Positions 9,179 to 17,995 of a stretch of DNA of 64,000 nucleotides are shown in pieces. The number at the start of each line of letters is the position of its first letter. The first letter of the stretch is position 1. This DNA is from an uncultured Bacteroides sp. GTDB taxonomy: Bacteria > Bacteroidota > Bacteroidia > Bacteroidales > Bacteroidaceae. Made by a program: the position numbers and the translations under genes. The notes beneath the pieces were generated by a model. It made no database searches. It saw only the letters and a list, made by a program, of their open reading frames with translations, and was not told the DNA's origin. Location: positions 220,086 to 284,085 of the forward strand of contig CABMPP010000002.1 of the NCBI GenBank assembly GCA_902388495.1, written 5' to 3'.

Positions 9179-9253
9179 TTGAGAAGCATGGATTACACAC
9201 AGAACACTTATCAAAAGAAGAATATAAAAATTATACAGAGAATAAAAAAGAGT

Positions 9254-10429
9254 ATGAAGAGTAGATTAGTATTATTGGTATGTTGCCTGGCACTGCTCAG
9301 CAGTTGCGGACAAGGTGACAAAAGCACGGGCACAGCACCCGAATTTGCAGTAATCGAGGTGAAAACTACGACTGCTAACTTGACAAACAGCTACCCTGCT
9401 ACCATCAAGGGTAAACAAGATGTGGAAATCCGCCCGATGGTAAGCGGATTCATCACCAAACTACACGTGGACGAAGGTTCTGTAGTACGCAAAGGCCAAG
9501 TGTTGTTCAGCATTGACCCCGTACAATATCAGGCTGCCGTAAACTCTGCCAAAGCTGCCGTTGAAACAGCAAAAGCTGCCGTAAACACGCAGGAACTCAC
9601 CGTAAACAACAAGCGTGAACTGAACAGAAAGAACATCATCAGCGACTACGACTTGCAAATGGCCGAAAACCAGTTGGCACAGACCAAAGCGCAACTGGCA
9701 CAAGCGGAAGCCCAACTGGTAAACGCTAAGAACAATCTGTCCTATACCAGTGTGACCAGCCCCAGCGATGGTGTTGTAGGTACTGTTCCCTACCGTGTAG
9801 GTAGCCTGGTAAGCCCCTCTACAGCCACTCCTCTGACTACTGTTGCCGATATTTCCGAGATGTACGCTTACTTCTCCATGACCGAAAGACAACTGTTGTC
9901 TCAGATTCGTGAAGGCGGCAGCACCAAAGAAATCCTGGAAAAGATGCCCGATGTACAATTACAGCTTATCGACGGAACGATGTACGCCGACAGCGGACGC
10001 GTGGAAACCATCAGCGGCGTGATAGACCAGGCAACCGGTTCCGTAACAATGCGTGCCCTCTTCCCCAACAAGCACAATGTGCTGCGCAGCGGAAGCACCG
10101 GCAATGTAGTATTCCCCAACCCGATGGAAAATATTATCATGATACCGCAGTCGGCTACGACAGAGGTACAGGACAAGAAGTTCGTATTCGTCCTGCAGGG
10201 TGACAACACACTGAAGAATACGGAAATTAAAGTATTCAGCCTGAATGACGGCAAATACTATTACGTGACAAGCGGTCTGAAAGCAGGTGACAAGATTGTA
10301 ATCGAAGGTGTACAGAACCTGAAAGACGGACAAACCATCAAGCCTATTACTCCTGCCGAGAAAGAAGCAGAGTATCAGAAAGCTTTGAAAGACCAAAAAG
10401 AAGGTAATATCCAGACAGCGTTTAACTAA
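9254..10429 (+). CDS. RND efflux periplasmic adaptor (AcrA/MexA type)
   Basis: The start at 9254 gives a lipoprotein signal (MKSRLVLLVCCLALLSSC), better than the extended frame from 9176. About 391 residues contain the half-lipoyl motif GFITKLHVDEGSVVRKGQVL, an alpha-helical hairpin rich in Ala/Gln (NQLAQTKAQLAQAEAQL), the second lipoyl half (SYTSVTSPSDGVVGTVPYRV) and the beta-barrel/membrane-proximal domain (MRALFPNKHNVLRSG). It links the inner-membrane pump to the outer-membrane channel encoded downstream. It is the first gene of a four-gene unit behind the palindromic operator. Confidence 0.95.
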   Translation: MKSRLVLLVCCLALLSSCGQGDKSTGTAPEFAVIEVKTTTANLTNSYPATIKGKQDVEIRPMVSGFITKLHVDEGSVVRKGQVLFSIDPVQYQAAVNSAKAAVETAKAAVNTQELTVNNKRELNRKNIISDYDLQMAENQLAQTKAQLAQAEAQLVNAKNNLSYTSVTSPSDGVVGTVPYRVGSLVSPSTATPLTTVADISEMYAYFSMTERQLLSQIREGGSTKEILEKMPDVQLQLIDGTMYADSGRVETISGVIDQATGSVTMRALFPNKHNVLRSGSTGNVVFPNPMENIIMIPQSATTEVQDKKFVFVLQGDNTLKNTEIKVFSLNDGKYYYVTSGLKAGDKIVIEGVQNLKDGQTIKPITPAEKEAEYQKALKDQKEGNIQTAFN

Positions 10430-10474
10430 TGATGGACTCTAATCATTAATCGTTGAACATTAAACATTGAAAAC

Positions 10475-13400
10475 ATGAAATTAGATAGATTTATTAACCG
10501 TCCGGTACTATCAACGGTAATCTCCATCCTGATAGTGATACTGGGTCTTATTGGTCTGGCAACCTTGCCTATCACCCAATATCCGGACATCGCACCCCCT
10601 ACCGTTTCGGTACGTGCCACCTATACCGGTGCCAATGCCCAAACGGTATTGAACTCTGTCATCGCACCGCTGGAGGACCAGATCAATGGTGTGGAGAACA
10701 TGATGTACATGACCTCCAATGCCACCAACACTGGTTCCGGCGATATTTCCATTTACTTCAAGCAGGGTACCGACCCGGACATGGCAGCCGTCAACGTGCA
10801 GAACCGTGTCTCTATGGCGCAAGGTCTGCTGCCTGCCGAGGTAACCAAAGTCGGTGTAACGACACAGAAAAGACAAACTTCCATGTTGATGGTAATGTCC
10901 ATCTACGATGAAACCGACCAATACAACATCGAGTTCCTGGAAAACTACGCCAACATCAACCTTATTCCTGAGGTGAAGCGTATCAACGGTGTGGGTGATG
11001 CCATGGTGCTCGGTACGGACTACTCCATGCGTATCTGGCTGAAGCCCGACATCATGGCGCAGTACAAGCTGATACCTAACGATGTAGCAGCTGTATTGGC
11101 AGAACAGAACATTGAAGCCGCTCCGGGACAGTTCGGTGAACGAGGCAAGCAGTCATTCCAATACACCATCCGCTATAAAGGACGTTTGCAACAGCCGCAG
11201 GAGTTCGAGAACATTGTTGTCAAAGCGCTGGAAAACGGCGAAGTGCTCCGTCTGAAAGATATTGCCGAAATTGAGCTGGGACGTCTGACATATAGCTTCA
11301 ACAATACCGTAAACGGTCATAAGGCCGTCAGCTGTATCATCTTCCAGATGGCAGGTACCAATGCTACACAGACTATCAGTGACATTGAAAAACTGCTGGA
11401 CAGCTATTCCGATAAACTGCCTTCGGGCTTGAAGATAAACGTTGCCCAGAGTGCCAACGACTTCCTCTTCGCCTCTATCCACGAGGTTGTGAAGACATTG
11501 ATCGAGGCATTTATCCTGGTATTTATCGTGGTATATATCTTCTTGCAGGATATGCGTTCCACGTTGATTCCGGCCATTGCCATCCCGGTAGCCCTGATTG
11601 CTACGTTCTTCGTATTGAAACTGATTGGTTTCAGTATCAACTTGCTGACCCTCTCTGCGATGGTGCTCGCCATTGCGATTGTGGTCGATGATGCCATAGT
11701 CGTCGTCGAGGGCGTCCATGCGAAGCTGGACCAGGGGTATAAGTCTGCCCGTGCCGCTTCCATCGACGCCATGAGTGAATTGGGTGGTGCTATCGTTTCC
11801 ATTACGCTGGTCATGATGTCCGTGTTTATCCCGGTAAGCTTCATGGGTGGTACGGCAGGTACGTTCTACCGCCAGTTCGGTCTGACGATGGCTATCGCTA
11901 TCGGTTTCTCGGCTTTGAATGCATTGACGCTGAGTCCGGCATTGTGTGCCATCTTCCTGAAACCCCACGAAGAACACGGCGAAAAGAAATCGACCTTCGT
12001 AAGCCGCTTCCATACGGCATTCAATACCACTTACGACAACCTGTTGCAGAAGTACAAAAAGCGCGTGCTCTTCTTCATCCAGAAGAAGTGGTTGTCTTTA
12101 GGTCTGGTAGTAGGTTCCATCGTATTGCTGATTTTCTTCATGAAGATTACCCCGACCGGTATGGTGCCTAACGAAGATACAGGTACTATCATGGGTGTAG
12201 TAACCCTGCCTCCGGGCACATCACAGGAACGCGCCCAGGAAGTGCTGCACCGTGTGGACAGCCTGGTGGCTGCCGAACCTGCCGTCGAATCACGTACCTT
12301 AATCTCCGGTTATAGCTTTATCGGCGGCCAGGGACCTTCCTACGGTTCTATCATCATCAAATTGAAGAACTGGGAAGAACGCTCCACCATGCAGAACTCC
12401 AACATTGTTTATATCACGCTCTTCATGCGTGCAAGGAAGATTATAAAGGAAGCACAGGTGCTGTTCTTTACTCCGCCTATGATTCCGGGTTACTCTGCAT
12501 CCAGCGATATCGAGTTGAACATGCAGGATAAGACCGGTGGTGACTTGAACCACTTCTTCGACGTGGTAAACAGTTACACTGCCGCCCTGGAAGCACGTCC
12601 CGAAATCAACTCCGCCAAGACCAGCTTCAACCCGAACTTCCCGCAGTATATGCTGGACATCGACGCAGCAGCCTGTAAGAAAGCAGGCCTCAGCCCAAGC
12701 GACATCCTCAGCACCATGCAGGGATACTTCGGCGGTCTGTATGCTTCTAACTTCAACAGCTACGGTAAGATGTACCGCGTAATGATACAAGCCGAACCCG
12801 AGGCAACGAAGAACCTCGAATCCCTGTCGAGCATCAAGGTGCGCAACGGCAATGAGATGGCACCCATCACCCAATTCGTTTCTATCAAGAAGGTGTACGG
12901 ACCGGATATCATCAGCCGTTTCAACCTTTATACCTCTATGAAGGTGATGGTTGCTCCTGCCAGCGGTTATACTTCAGGTCAGGCACTGGCTGCCATCTCC
13001 GAAGTTGCGAAGGAAAACCTGCCTACCGGCTTTGCTTATGAGCTTGGTGGTATGGCGCGTGAAGAGTCCGAAACCAGTGGCAGCACCACCGGCCTGATCT
13101 TCGTGCTCTGCTTCGTGTTCGTTTACCTGTTGCTGAGTGCACAGTACGAAAGCTACATCCTGCCGCTTTCCGTATTGCTGTCCATTCCGTTCGGTTTGCT
13201 GGGTAGCTTCCTGTTTGTCAACGGTATGAGTGCCATCGGTAACATCTCCTTTATGAAGATGATTATGGGCTCCATGTCCAACGATATCTACATGCAGATT
13301 GCATTGATCATGTTGATGGGTCTGTTGGCAAAGAATGCCATCCTGATTGTAGAGTTCGCCCTCGAACGCCGCAAGATGGGTATGAGCATTACATGGGCCG

Positions 13401-13687
13401 CCGTACTGGGTGCTGCCGCCCGTCTTCGTCCTATCTTGATGACGTCTCTGGCCATGATCGTAGGTTTGATTCCGTTGATGCTTGCTACCGGTGCAGGAGC
13501 CAATGGTAACCGTACACTGGGTACCTCGGCCATCGGCGGTATGTTAATCGGTATGATATTGCAGATTTTCGTAGTGCCCGCCCTGTTCGTAGCCTTCCAG
13601 TATCTGCAAGAGAAATTCAAGCCGATGGAATGGGAAGATGTGGACAACTCCGATGCTGAACCGGAAATTGAACAGTATACTAAGTAG
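10475..13687 (+). CDS. RND multidrug efflux permease (AcrB/MexB type, HAE1)
   Basis: 1070 residues, normal for the family. It starts FINRPVLSTVISILIVILG, the first transmembrane helix of HAE1 permeases. The proton-relay aspartates are in AIAIVVDDAIVVVEGV (TM4) and the partner lysine is in GLLAKNAILIVEFA (TM10). It retains the two large periplasmic loops and the GXXX repeats of the C-terminal half (TSLAMIVGLIPLMLATGAG). Residues are read as intact, with no frameshift. It would be a trimeric proton antiporter exporting drugs, detergents or bile salts; the substrate is unknown. It lies 45 bases after the adaptor gene. Confidence 0.96.
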   Translation: MKLDRFINRPVLSTVISILIVILGLIGLATLPITQYPDIAPPTVSVRATYTGANAQTVLNSVIAPLEDQINGVENMMYMTSNATNTGSGDISIYFKQGTDPDMAAVNVQNRVSMAQGLLPAEVTKVGVTTQKRQTSMLMVMSIYDETDQYNIEFLENYANINLIPEVKRINGVGDAMVLGTDYSMRIWLKPDIMAQYKLIPNDVAAVLAEQNIEAAPGQFGERGKQSFQYTIRYKGRLQQPQEFENIVVKALENGEVLRLKDIAEIELGRLTYSFNNTVNGHKAVSCIIFQMAGTNATQTISDIEKLLDSYSDKLPSGLKINVAQSANDFLFASIHEVVKTLIEAFILVFIVVYIFLQDMRSTLIPAIAIPVALIATFFVLKLIGFSINLLTLSAMVLAIAIVVDDAIVVVEGVHAKLDQGYKSARAASIDAMSELGGAIVSITLVMMSVFIPVSFMGGTAGTFYRQFGLTMAIAIGFSALNALTLSPALCAIFLKPHEEHGEKKSTFVSRFHTAFNTTYDNLLQKYKKRVLFFIQKKWLSLGLVVGSIVLLIFFMKITPTGMVPNEDTGTIMGVVTLPPGTSQERAQEVLHRVDSLVAAEPAVESRTLISGYSFIGGQGPSYGSIIIKLKNWEERSTMQNSNIVYITLFMRARKIIKEAQVLFFTPPMIPGYSASSDIELNMQDKTGGDLNHFFDVVNSYTAALEARPEINSAKTSFNPNFPQYMLDIDAAACKKAGLSPSDILSTMQGYFGGLYASNFNSYGKMYRVMIQAEPEATKNLESLSSIKVRNGNEMAPITQFVSIKKVYGPDIISRFNLYTSMKVMVAPASGYTSGQALAAISEVAKENLPTGFAYELGGMAREESETSGSTTGLIFVLCFVFVYLLLSAQYESYILPLSVLLSIPFGLLGSFLFVNGMSAIGNISFMKMIMGSMSNDIYMQIALIMLMGLLAKNAILIVEFALERRKMGMSITWAAVLGAAARLRPILMTSLAMIVGLIPLMLATGAGANGNRTLGTSAIGGMLIGMILQIFVVPALFVAFQYLQEKFKPMEWEDVDNSDAEPEIEQYTK

Positions 13688-13721
13688 TAAGTAGTTAGTA
13701 GATAGTAGTAAGTAGAAGATA
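13682..13721 (+). repeat. Degenerate TAGTAAGTAG spacer repeat
   Basis: The spacer between permease and channel genes is a run of TAAGTAG/TTAGTAG/TAGTAG variants with a period near 7-8 bases, beginning at the permease stop codon. It looks like slippage-generated filler. No function is evident. Confidence 0.5.
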
Positions 13722-13732
13722 CTTGAAAGAAT

Positions 13733-15121
13733 ATGAAGAAACAAATTATAACTTTGATGTGTGCAACTGCCTTATTGAGCAGTTGCCACATCTACAAATC
13801 ATACGACAGACCCGATGATATCACGGCTGCCGGACTGTATCGCGATACGACTGCCGTAAACGATACGCTTGCCGCAGATACAGCCAACTTCGGTAACCTG
13901 CCTTGGAGGGAAGTGTTCACAGACCCACAGTTGCAAACACTGATTGAACAAGCACTCGCCAACAATGCCGACCTGCGCAGTGCAGCCCTGAACGTGAAGA
14001 AAGCAGAAGCAGCCCTTCTGTCTGCACGGTTGGCTTACGCACCCATGCTGGCACTGTCTCCGCAAGGAACCGTCAGCAGCTGGGACAAAGGAAAAGCTAC
14101 ACAGACTTACTCACTGCCCGTAACGGCAAGTTGGCAAATCGACCTCTTCGGCCAGTTGCTGAACCCGAAGCGCGGCGCACAAGTGTCGTTGAAGCAGACC
14201 CAATTCTACGAACAAGCAGTACAGACGCAAGTCATTGCCAACGTAGCCAATATGTACTATACCTTGCTGATGCTCGACCGCCAGTTGCAAATCACCGAAG
14301 GTACTGCGGACATCCTGAAGAAGAATCTGGAAACCGTGCAAGCCATGAAGGATGCAGGTATCTACGGCACTACTTCCGCTGCCGTAGAGCAGAGCCGCAC
14401 TGCCTATGCCCAAGTCATGGCCTCCCTGCCCGGCATACGCCAGAGCATCCGCGAAACCGAAAATGCACTGTGCCTGATGCTGAACCAGCCGGGACAAAGC
14501 ATCACTCGCAGCACGCTGGAACAGCAACAACTGCCTACGGAGTTCTCTGCCGGCATTCCCTTGCAACTGCTGTCCAACCGCCCGGACGTGAAAGCCGCCG
14601 AAATGTCGTTGGCTGCAAGTTATTACAGCACCAACAGTGCACGTGCTGCCTTCTATCCTCAAATTACGCTGAACGGTTCGGCAGGCTGGACCAACAGCGC
14701 CGGTTCGGCAATCGTCAATCCCGGTAAGTTACTGGCTTCCGCTATCGGCTCACTGACTCAACCGTTGTTCTACCGTGGTGCCAACATCGCCCGTCTGAAA
14801 CAGGCAAAGGCACAGGAAGAGCAGGCAAAGATTCAGTTCCAGACAGCTCTACTGAAAGCCGGAAACGAAGTAAGCAATGCCCTGTATCAGTACCAAATGG
14901 TAGCCGAAAAGACCGCTTCACGTCAGATTCAAGTTAATTCTGCCCGTAAAGCTTCGGAAGATACAAAAGAATTGTTTAACTTAGGCACGTCAACCTATCT
15001 GGAAGTCCTGTCTTCTGAGCAATCTTATCTCAGCGCACAACTTTCTGAGGTATCAGACACATTCGACTGCATGCAGGCCGTAGTAAGCTTGTATCAGGCG
15101 CTTGGAGGAGGAAGAGAATAA
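13733..15121 (+). CDS. Outer-membrane efflux channel (TolC/OprM type) lipoprotein
   Basis: 462 residues with a lipoprotein signal (MKKQIITLMCATALLSSC). Two outer-membrane-factor repeats are visible. The first has NADLRSAALNVKKAEAALLSARL, WQIDLFGQ and long helices with VANVANMYYTLLMLDRQL; the second has LLSNRPDVKAAEMSLAASYY, ARAAFYPQITLNGSAG, and the final QVNSARKASEDTKELFNLG...YLEVL. Both halves carry the expected R/F-x-P motifs. It would form the trimeric exit duct of the pump encoded by the two genes before it. It follows the permease by 45 bases and precedes the lpxA-like gene by 17 bases. Confidence 0.95.
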   Translation: MKKQIITLMCATALLSSCHIYKSYDRPDDITAAGLYRDTTAVNDTLAADTANFGNLPWREVFTDPQLQTLIEQALANNADLRSAALNVKKAEAALLSARLAYAPMLALSPQGTVSSWDKGKATQTYSLPVTASWQIDLFGQLLNPKRGAQVSLKQTQFYEQAVQTQVIANVANMYYTLLMLDRQLQITEGTADILKKNLETVQAMKDAGIYGTTSAAVEQSRTAYAQVMASLPGIRQSIRETENALCLMLNQPGQSITRSTLEQQQLPTEFSAGIPLQLLSNRPDVKAAEMSLAASYYSTNSARAAFYPQITLNGSAGWTNSAGSAIVNPGKLLASAIGSLTQPLFYRGANIARLKQAKAQEEQAKIQFQTALLKAGNEVSNALYQYQMVAEKTASRQIQVNSARKASEDTKELFNLGTSTYLEVLSSEQSYLSAQLSEVSDTFDCMQAVVSLYQALGGGRE

Positions 15122-15138
15122 CTTAATACCTAATTATT

Positions 15139-15906
15139 ATGATTAGTCCATTAGCTTATGTAGATTCTACCGCAAAAATCGGTAAGAATGTAACGATCCA
15201 GCCTTTCGCTTATATCGAAGGGGGTGTGGAAATCGGTGACGATTGCGTAATCATGTCCGGTGCCAAGATCCTTAAAGGTACCAGCATGGGAAAAGGAAAC
15301 AGAGTGCATCACGGCGCCGTGTTGGGCACCGAGCCGCAAGACTTCCATTACGAAGGTGATGAGAGCCAGTTGGTTATTGGCGACAACAATGACATCCGCG
15401 AAAATGTAGTGATCAGCCGCGCTACGTATGAAGGCGGCTGCACCCGCATCGGCAATGAAAACTACCTGATGGACGGTGTACACCTCTGCCACGACGTGCA
15501 GATAGGCAATCATTGTGTATTGGGCATCAAGACGACCGTAGCCGGAGAGTGTCAGATAGATAACTTCACCATCTTGAGTAGCAACGTCATCCTGCACCAG
15601 GCTTCCCACATCGGAAGCTGGGTATTGATACAGAGCGGTTGCCGCATCTCGAAAGATGTCCCTCCCTATGTCATCATGAACGGGAATCCCGCAGAATATC
15701 ACGGTATCAATGCTGCCGTACTTCAGCACAAGCACGAAGTGAGCGAGCGCATACTGAGACATATCGTGAACGCCTACCGTTTGGTGTACCAAGGCAACTT
15801 CAGCATACACGATGCCTTGCAGAAGATTGAAGACCAAGTGCCGATGAGCGATGAGATACATAATATCATCAACTTCATCAGAGCATCCAAAGGGATTGTG
15901 AAGTAA
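15139..15906 (+). CDS. lpxA: Acyl-[ACP]-UDP-GlcNAc O-acyltransferase (LpxA-like), possible paralog
   Basis: 255 residues of left-handed beta-helix hexapeptide repeats, with an LpxA-type C-terminus (RILRHIVNAYRLVYQGN, ending FIRASKGIVK). The catalytic His of E. coli (His125) corresponds to His118 in VHLCHD, and His160 to His153 in LHQASH. The motif RESVTIHRGT of E. coli reads RENVVISRAT here, HQF reads HQA, and E. coli His144 is Glu (AGECQI). LpxA starts lipid A synthesis by acylating UDP-GlcNAc. Bacteroides normally keeps lpxA beside lpxC-fabZ. Here it follows an efflux operon by 17 bases, suggesting a second, specialised copy. Paralogy is inferred, as the rest of the genome is not visible. 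Confidence 0.85.
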   Translation: MISPLAYVDSTAKIGKNVTIQPFAYIEGGVEIGDDCVIMSGAKILKGTSMGKGNRVHHGAVLGTEPQDFHYEGDESQLVIGDNNDIRENVVISRATYEGGCTRIGNENYLMDGVHLCHDVQIGNHCVLGIKTTVAGECQIDNFTILSSNVILHQASHIGSWVLIQSGCRISKDVPPYVIMNGNPAEYHGINAAVLQHKHEVSERILRHIVNAYRLVYQGNFSIHDALQKIEDQVPMSDEIHNIINFIRASKGIVK

Positions 15907-15935
15907 TAAGAAGGAAAGACTTATTCTATATAAAT

Positions 15936-15975
15936 AAAGACCGCATTGAACTACCTTGATGCGGTCTTTTATTTT
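15936..15975 (+). terminator. Intrinsic terminator of the efflux-lpxA operon
   Basis: An 11-bp stem AAAGACCGCAT / ATGCGGTCTTT (15936-15946 and 15959-15969) is followed by a T-rich tail. It marks the end of the four-gene transcription unit. Confidence 0.8.
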
Positions 15976-15983
15976 GTTACAAA

Positions 15984-16016
15984 CTTGTTAGTTATCAGTT
16001 TTTCTATTTATCTTTG
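15984..16016 (+). promoter_or_regulatory. Bacteroides-type promoter for the acyltransferase gene
   Basis: A -7 box TATCTTTG (16009-16016) lies 21 bases after a CTTG -33 element (15984-15987). The start codon at 16095 is about 70 bases downstream. Confidence 0.55.
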
Positions 16017-16094
16017 TCTCCCACTGTAAGACAGTTATCCGGAATATCAACGAAGCATTCCCGTTATGAATGCTCAAAAGAGCTCCCCAAAAAG

Positions 16095-17183
16095 ATGAAA
16101 CGTATTGTATTTTTAGATTATGTACGCGTGTTTGCATGCTTCCTTGTGATAGTGGTGCACGCCAGTGAGAATTTCTATGGCGCTGCCGGCTCTACAGATA
16201 TGGCAGGACCGCAGTCCTATCTTGCAAACGAGGCCGACCGACTCTGGGTGTCTGTATACGACGGTTTTTCACGCATGGCAGTCCCCTTGTTCATGATAGT
16301 CTCCGCCTTTCTTCTTGTGCCGATGAAGGAAGAACAGACCACCTGGCAATTCTACCGCCGACGCTTCACCCGCATCTTGCCGCCATTCTTCATCTTTATG
16401 ATACTATACAGCACGCTGCCCCTGCTGTGGGGACAGATAGACGGGGAAACCTCTGTAAATGACCTGTCGCGCATCCTGCTGAACTTCCCTTCGCAGGCCG
16501 GGCATTTCTGGTTCATGTATCCACTGATCAGCCTTTACCTCTTCATCCCCATGATATCTCCCTGGCTGAGCAAAGCCACAGCCAAAGAAGAACTTTTCTT
16601 TATATGCCTGTTCCTGATATCGACCTGCATGCCGTACCTCAACCGATGGTTCGGTGAGGTATGGGGACAATGTTTCTGGAACGAATACCACATGCTATGG
16701 TACTTCTCGGGCTACCTGGGATACCTCGTACTGGCGCATTATATCCGCGTACACCTTACGTGGGACCGCTCCAAACGCCTAACCATAGGAACCGTCTTAA
16801 TGATTGTGGGAGCTGCACTGACTATTTACTCATTCTATGTCCAGGCTATACCCGGAGAAACGCTTACCACCCCCGTAATAGAAATAGGATGGGCTTTCTG
16901 CACTATCAACTGTGTGATTCTCACTGCGGGCACGTTCCTTATGTTCACATGCATCAACCGCCCGAATCCTCCGCGGATCATAACAGAAATGTCGAAACTC
17001 AGCTACGGTATATATCTTATGCACATCTTCTGGCTCGGACTGTGGGTAACCGTGTTCAAGCATACGTTAGGATTGCCCACCGTTGCTGCCATACCATGCA
17101 TTGCGGTAACCACATTTGCCTGTTGTTTTGTATCGACAAAGATTATCTCGTACATACCGGGCAGTAAATGGATAATAGGATAA
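16095..17183 (+). CDS. Membrane acyltransferase (acyltransferase 3 family)
   Basis: The start at 16095 (MKRIVFLDYVRVFACFLVIVVH) is preferred over the frame from 16014, which begins inside the promoter. About 362 residues and roughly ten transmembrane helices. The catalytic-type His is in VIVVHASENF, followed by SVYDGFSRMAVPLFMIVSAF and the charged YRRRFTRILPPF loop. The C-terminal helix has KLSYGIYLMHIFWLG. The family transfers acetyl or other acyl groups to surface glycans or lipids from the cytoplasmic side (OafA/WecH-like). The acceptor is unknown. The gene stands alone, and no glycan cluster is visible nearby. Confidence 0.9.
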   Translation: MKRIVFLDYVRVFACFLVIVVHASENFYGAAGSTDMAGPQSYLANEADRLWVSVYDGFSRMAVPLFMIVSAFLLVPMKEEQTTWQFYRRRFTRILPPFFIFMILYSTLPLLWGQIDGETSVNDLSRILLNFPSQAGHFWFMYPLISLYLFIPMISPWLSKATAKEELFFICLFLISTCMPYLNRWFGEVWGQCFWNEYHMLWYFSGYLGYLVLAHYIRVHLTWDRSKRLTIGTVLMIVGAALTIYSFYVQAIPGETLTTPVIEIGWAFCTINCVILTAGTFLMFTCINRPNPPRIITEMSKLSYGIYLMHIFWLGLWVTVFKHTLGLPTVAAIPCIAVTTFACCFVSTKIISYIPGSKWIIG

Positions 17184-17273
17184 ATATACTGAAATACTAC
17201 TTCAAGTATAGTGAAAGCACAAAAGACTTTACTAAAACTATAGATATTCTAAAAGAAAATAAGGGTGAAATGT

Positions 17274-17515
17274 CTGCATTTTGGAATAAATGCAGTATAT
17301 TTGCACCGTAAGCCGAGGAGAAATACGGCGTATTGAAGCAATTTTTTGACGACGAAAAAACTGGTAATTTTATTTAAGTCAAAGAGAACTACTTCAATGA
17401 ATTTGTTTCATGCGGGCGACTTAAGGTCGGTCGTGTGAACATATTTATTAGTAGTTCGGGTATACCAGTACCTTTCGTCGGATAGATATGCAGTAGCACG
17501 TCCGACTTCTTTTTG
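17274..17515 (+). promoter_or_regulatory. Promoter with abutting palindrome and long structured leader
   Basis: The inverted repeat CTGCATTT-N6-AAATGCAG (17274-17295) directly abuts a -7 box TATATTTG (17296-17303). Transcription starting near 17311 would give a leader of about 250 bases before the ATG at 17562. The leader contains small hairpins (CCGTA/TACGG, GGTA/TACC). Near 17477-17506 there is GTCGGA/TCCGAC pairing followed by a T-rich run to 17515, resembling an attenuator. This accounts for the 380-base gap before the orphan ORF. Confidence 0.45.
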
Positions 17516-17561
17516 CTTAAAAGGAACAAGGGCAATTATATACTTAAAATCTAAGGATAAT

Positions 17562-17990
17562 ATGAAAACCCTTGATGAAGAACTATTTAACGTTGTCCGC
17601 ACAATGAAACGGCAGACTGAAAGTCAAATAATGAAGATCCTTGCTCCATTGAACATGCAATACAATCTCATTATTGAGGACAATCAGATTTTGTTTCTCT
17701 CTCCGCCTTCCGATTCCAACAGTGAAGCCGTTGTGGAATACTGGTTAGACATTGAAGATATATTCAGCATACTCTATAGAGACCAACTCCTTTTTATTTT
17801 AACCCACAACTGCCTGCTACATATTTTCAACACCGAAACCCTTGTATTGGGATTTTGGGAACCCACTAATGAAGAAGTATTGATTAAGTTAGCCCGATGG
17901 AGTGGCCGAACCAGAATGGAAACAATATGCCTTAAGCTTCTGAATAAAATCAAGAAATTAATTATCTATTGTTCCTGTTTAACCTATTAA
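17562..17990 (+). CDS. Hypothetical protein, no recognised family
   Basis: 142 residues, with a good ribosome site (AAGGA) five bases before the ATG. There is no signal peptide or transmembrane helix. The N-terminal third is helical and charged (ELFNVVRTMKRQTESQIMKIL). The middle has short strands (NLIIEDNQILFLSPP, VVEYWLDIEDIFSI). The C-terminus is basic and ends in an odd IIYCSCLTY, which may mean the frame is truncated. It is more A/T-rich than the flanking acyltransferase gene. It ends 5 bases from the convergent AraC gene. I cannot assign a function; the long leader suggests regulated expression. Confidence 0.5.
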   Translation: MKTLDEELFNVVRTMKRQTESQIMKILAPLNMQYNLIIEDNQILFLSPPSDSNSEAVVEYWLDIEDIFSILYRDQLLFILTHNCLLHIFNTETLVLGFWEPTNEEVLIKLARWSGRTRMETICLKLLNKIKKLIIYCSCLTY

Positions 17991-17995
17991 TAGTT

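Noticed and set aside
9176..9253. Extended N-terminus of the efflux adaptor
   Set aside because: It adds 26 polar residues ahead of a clear lipoprotein signal peptide and begins inside the -7 box.
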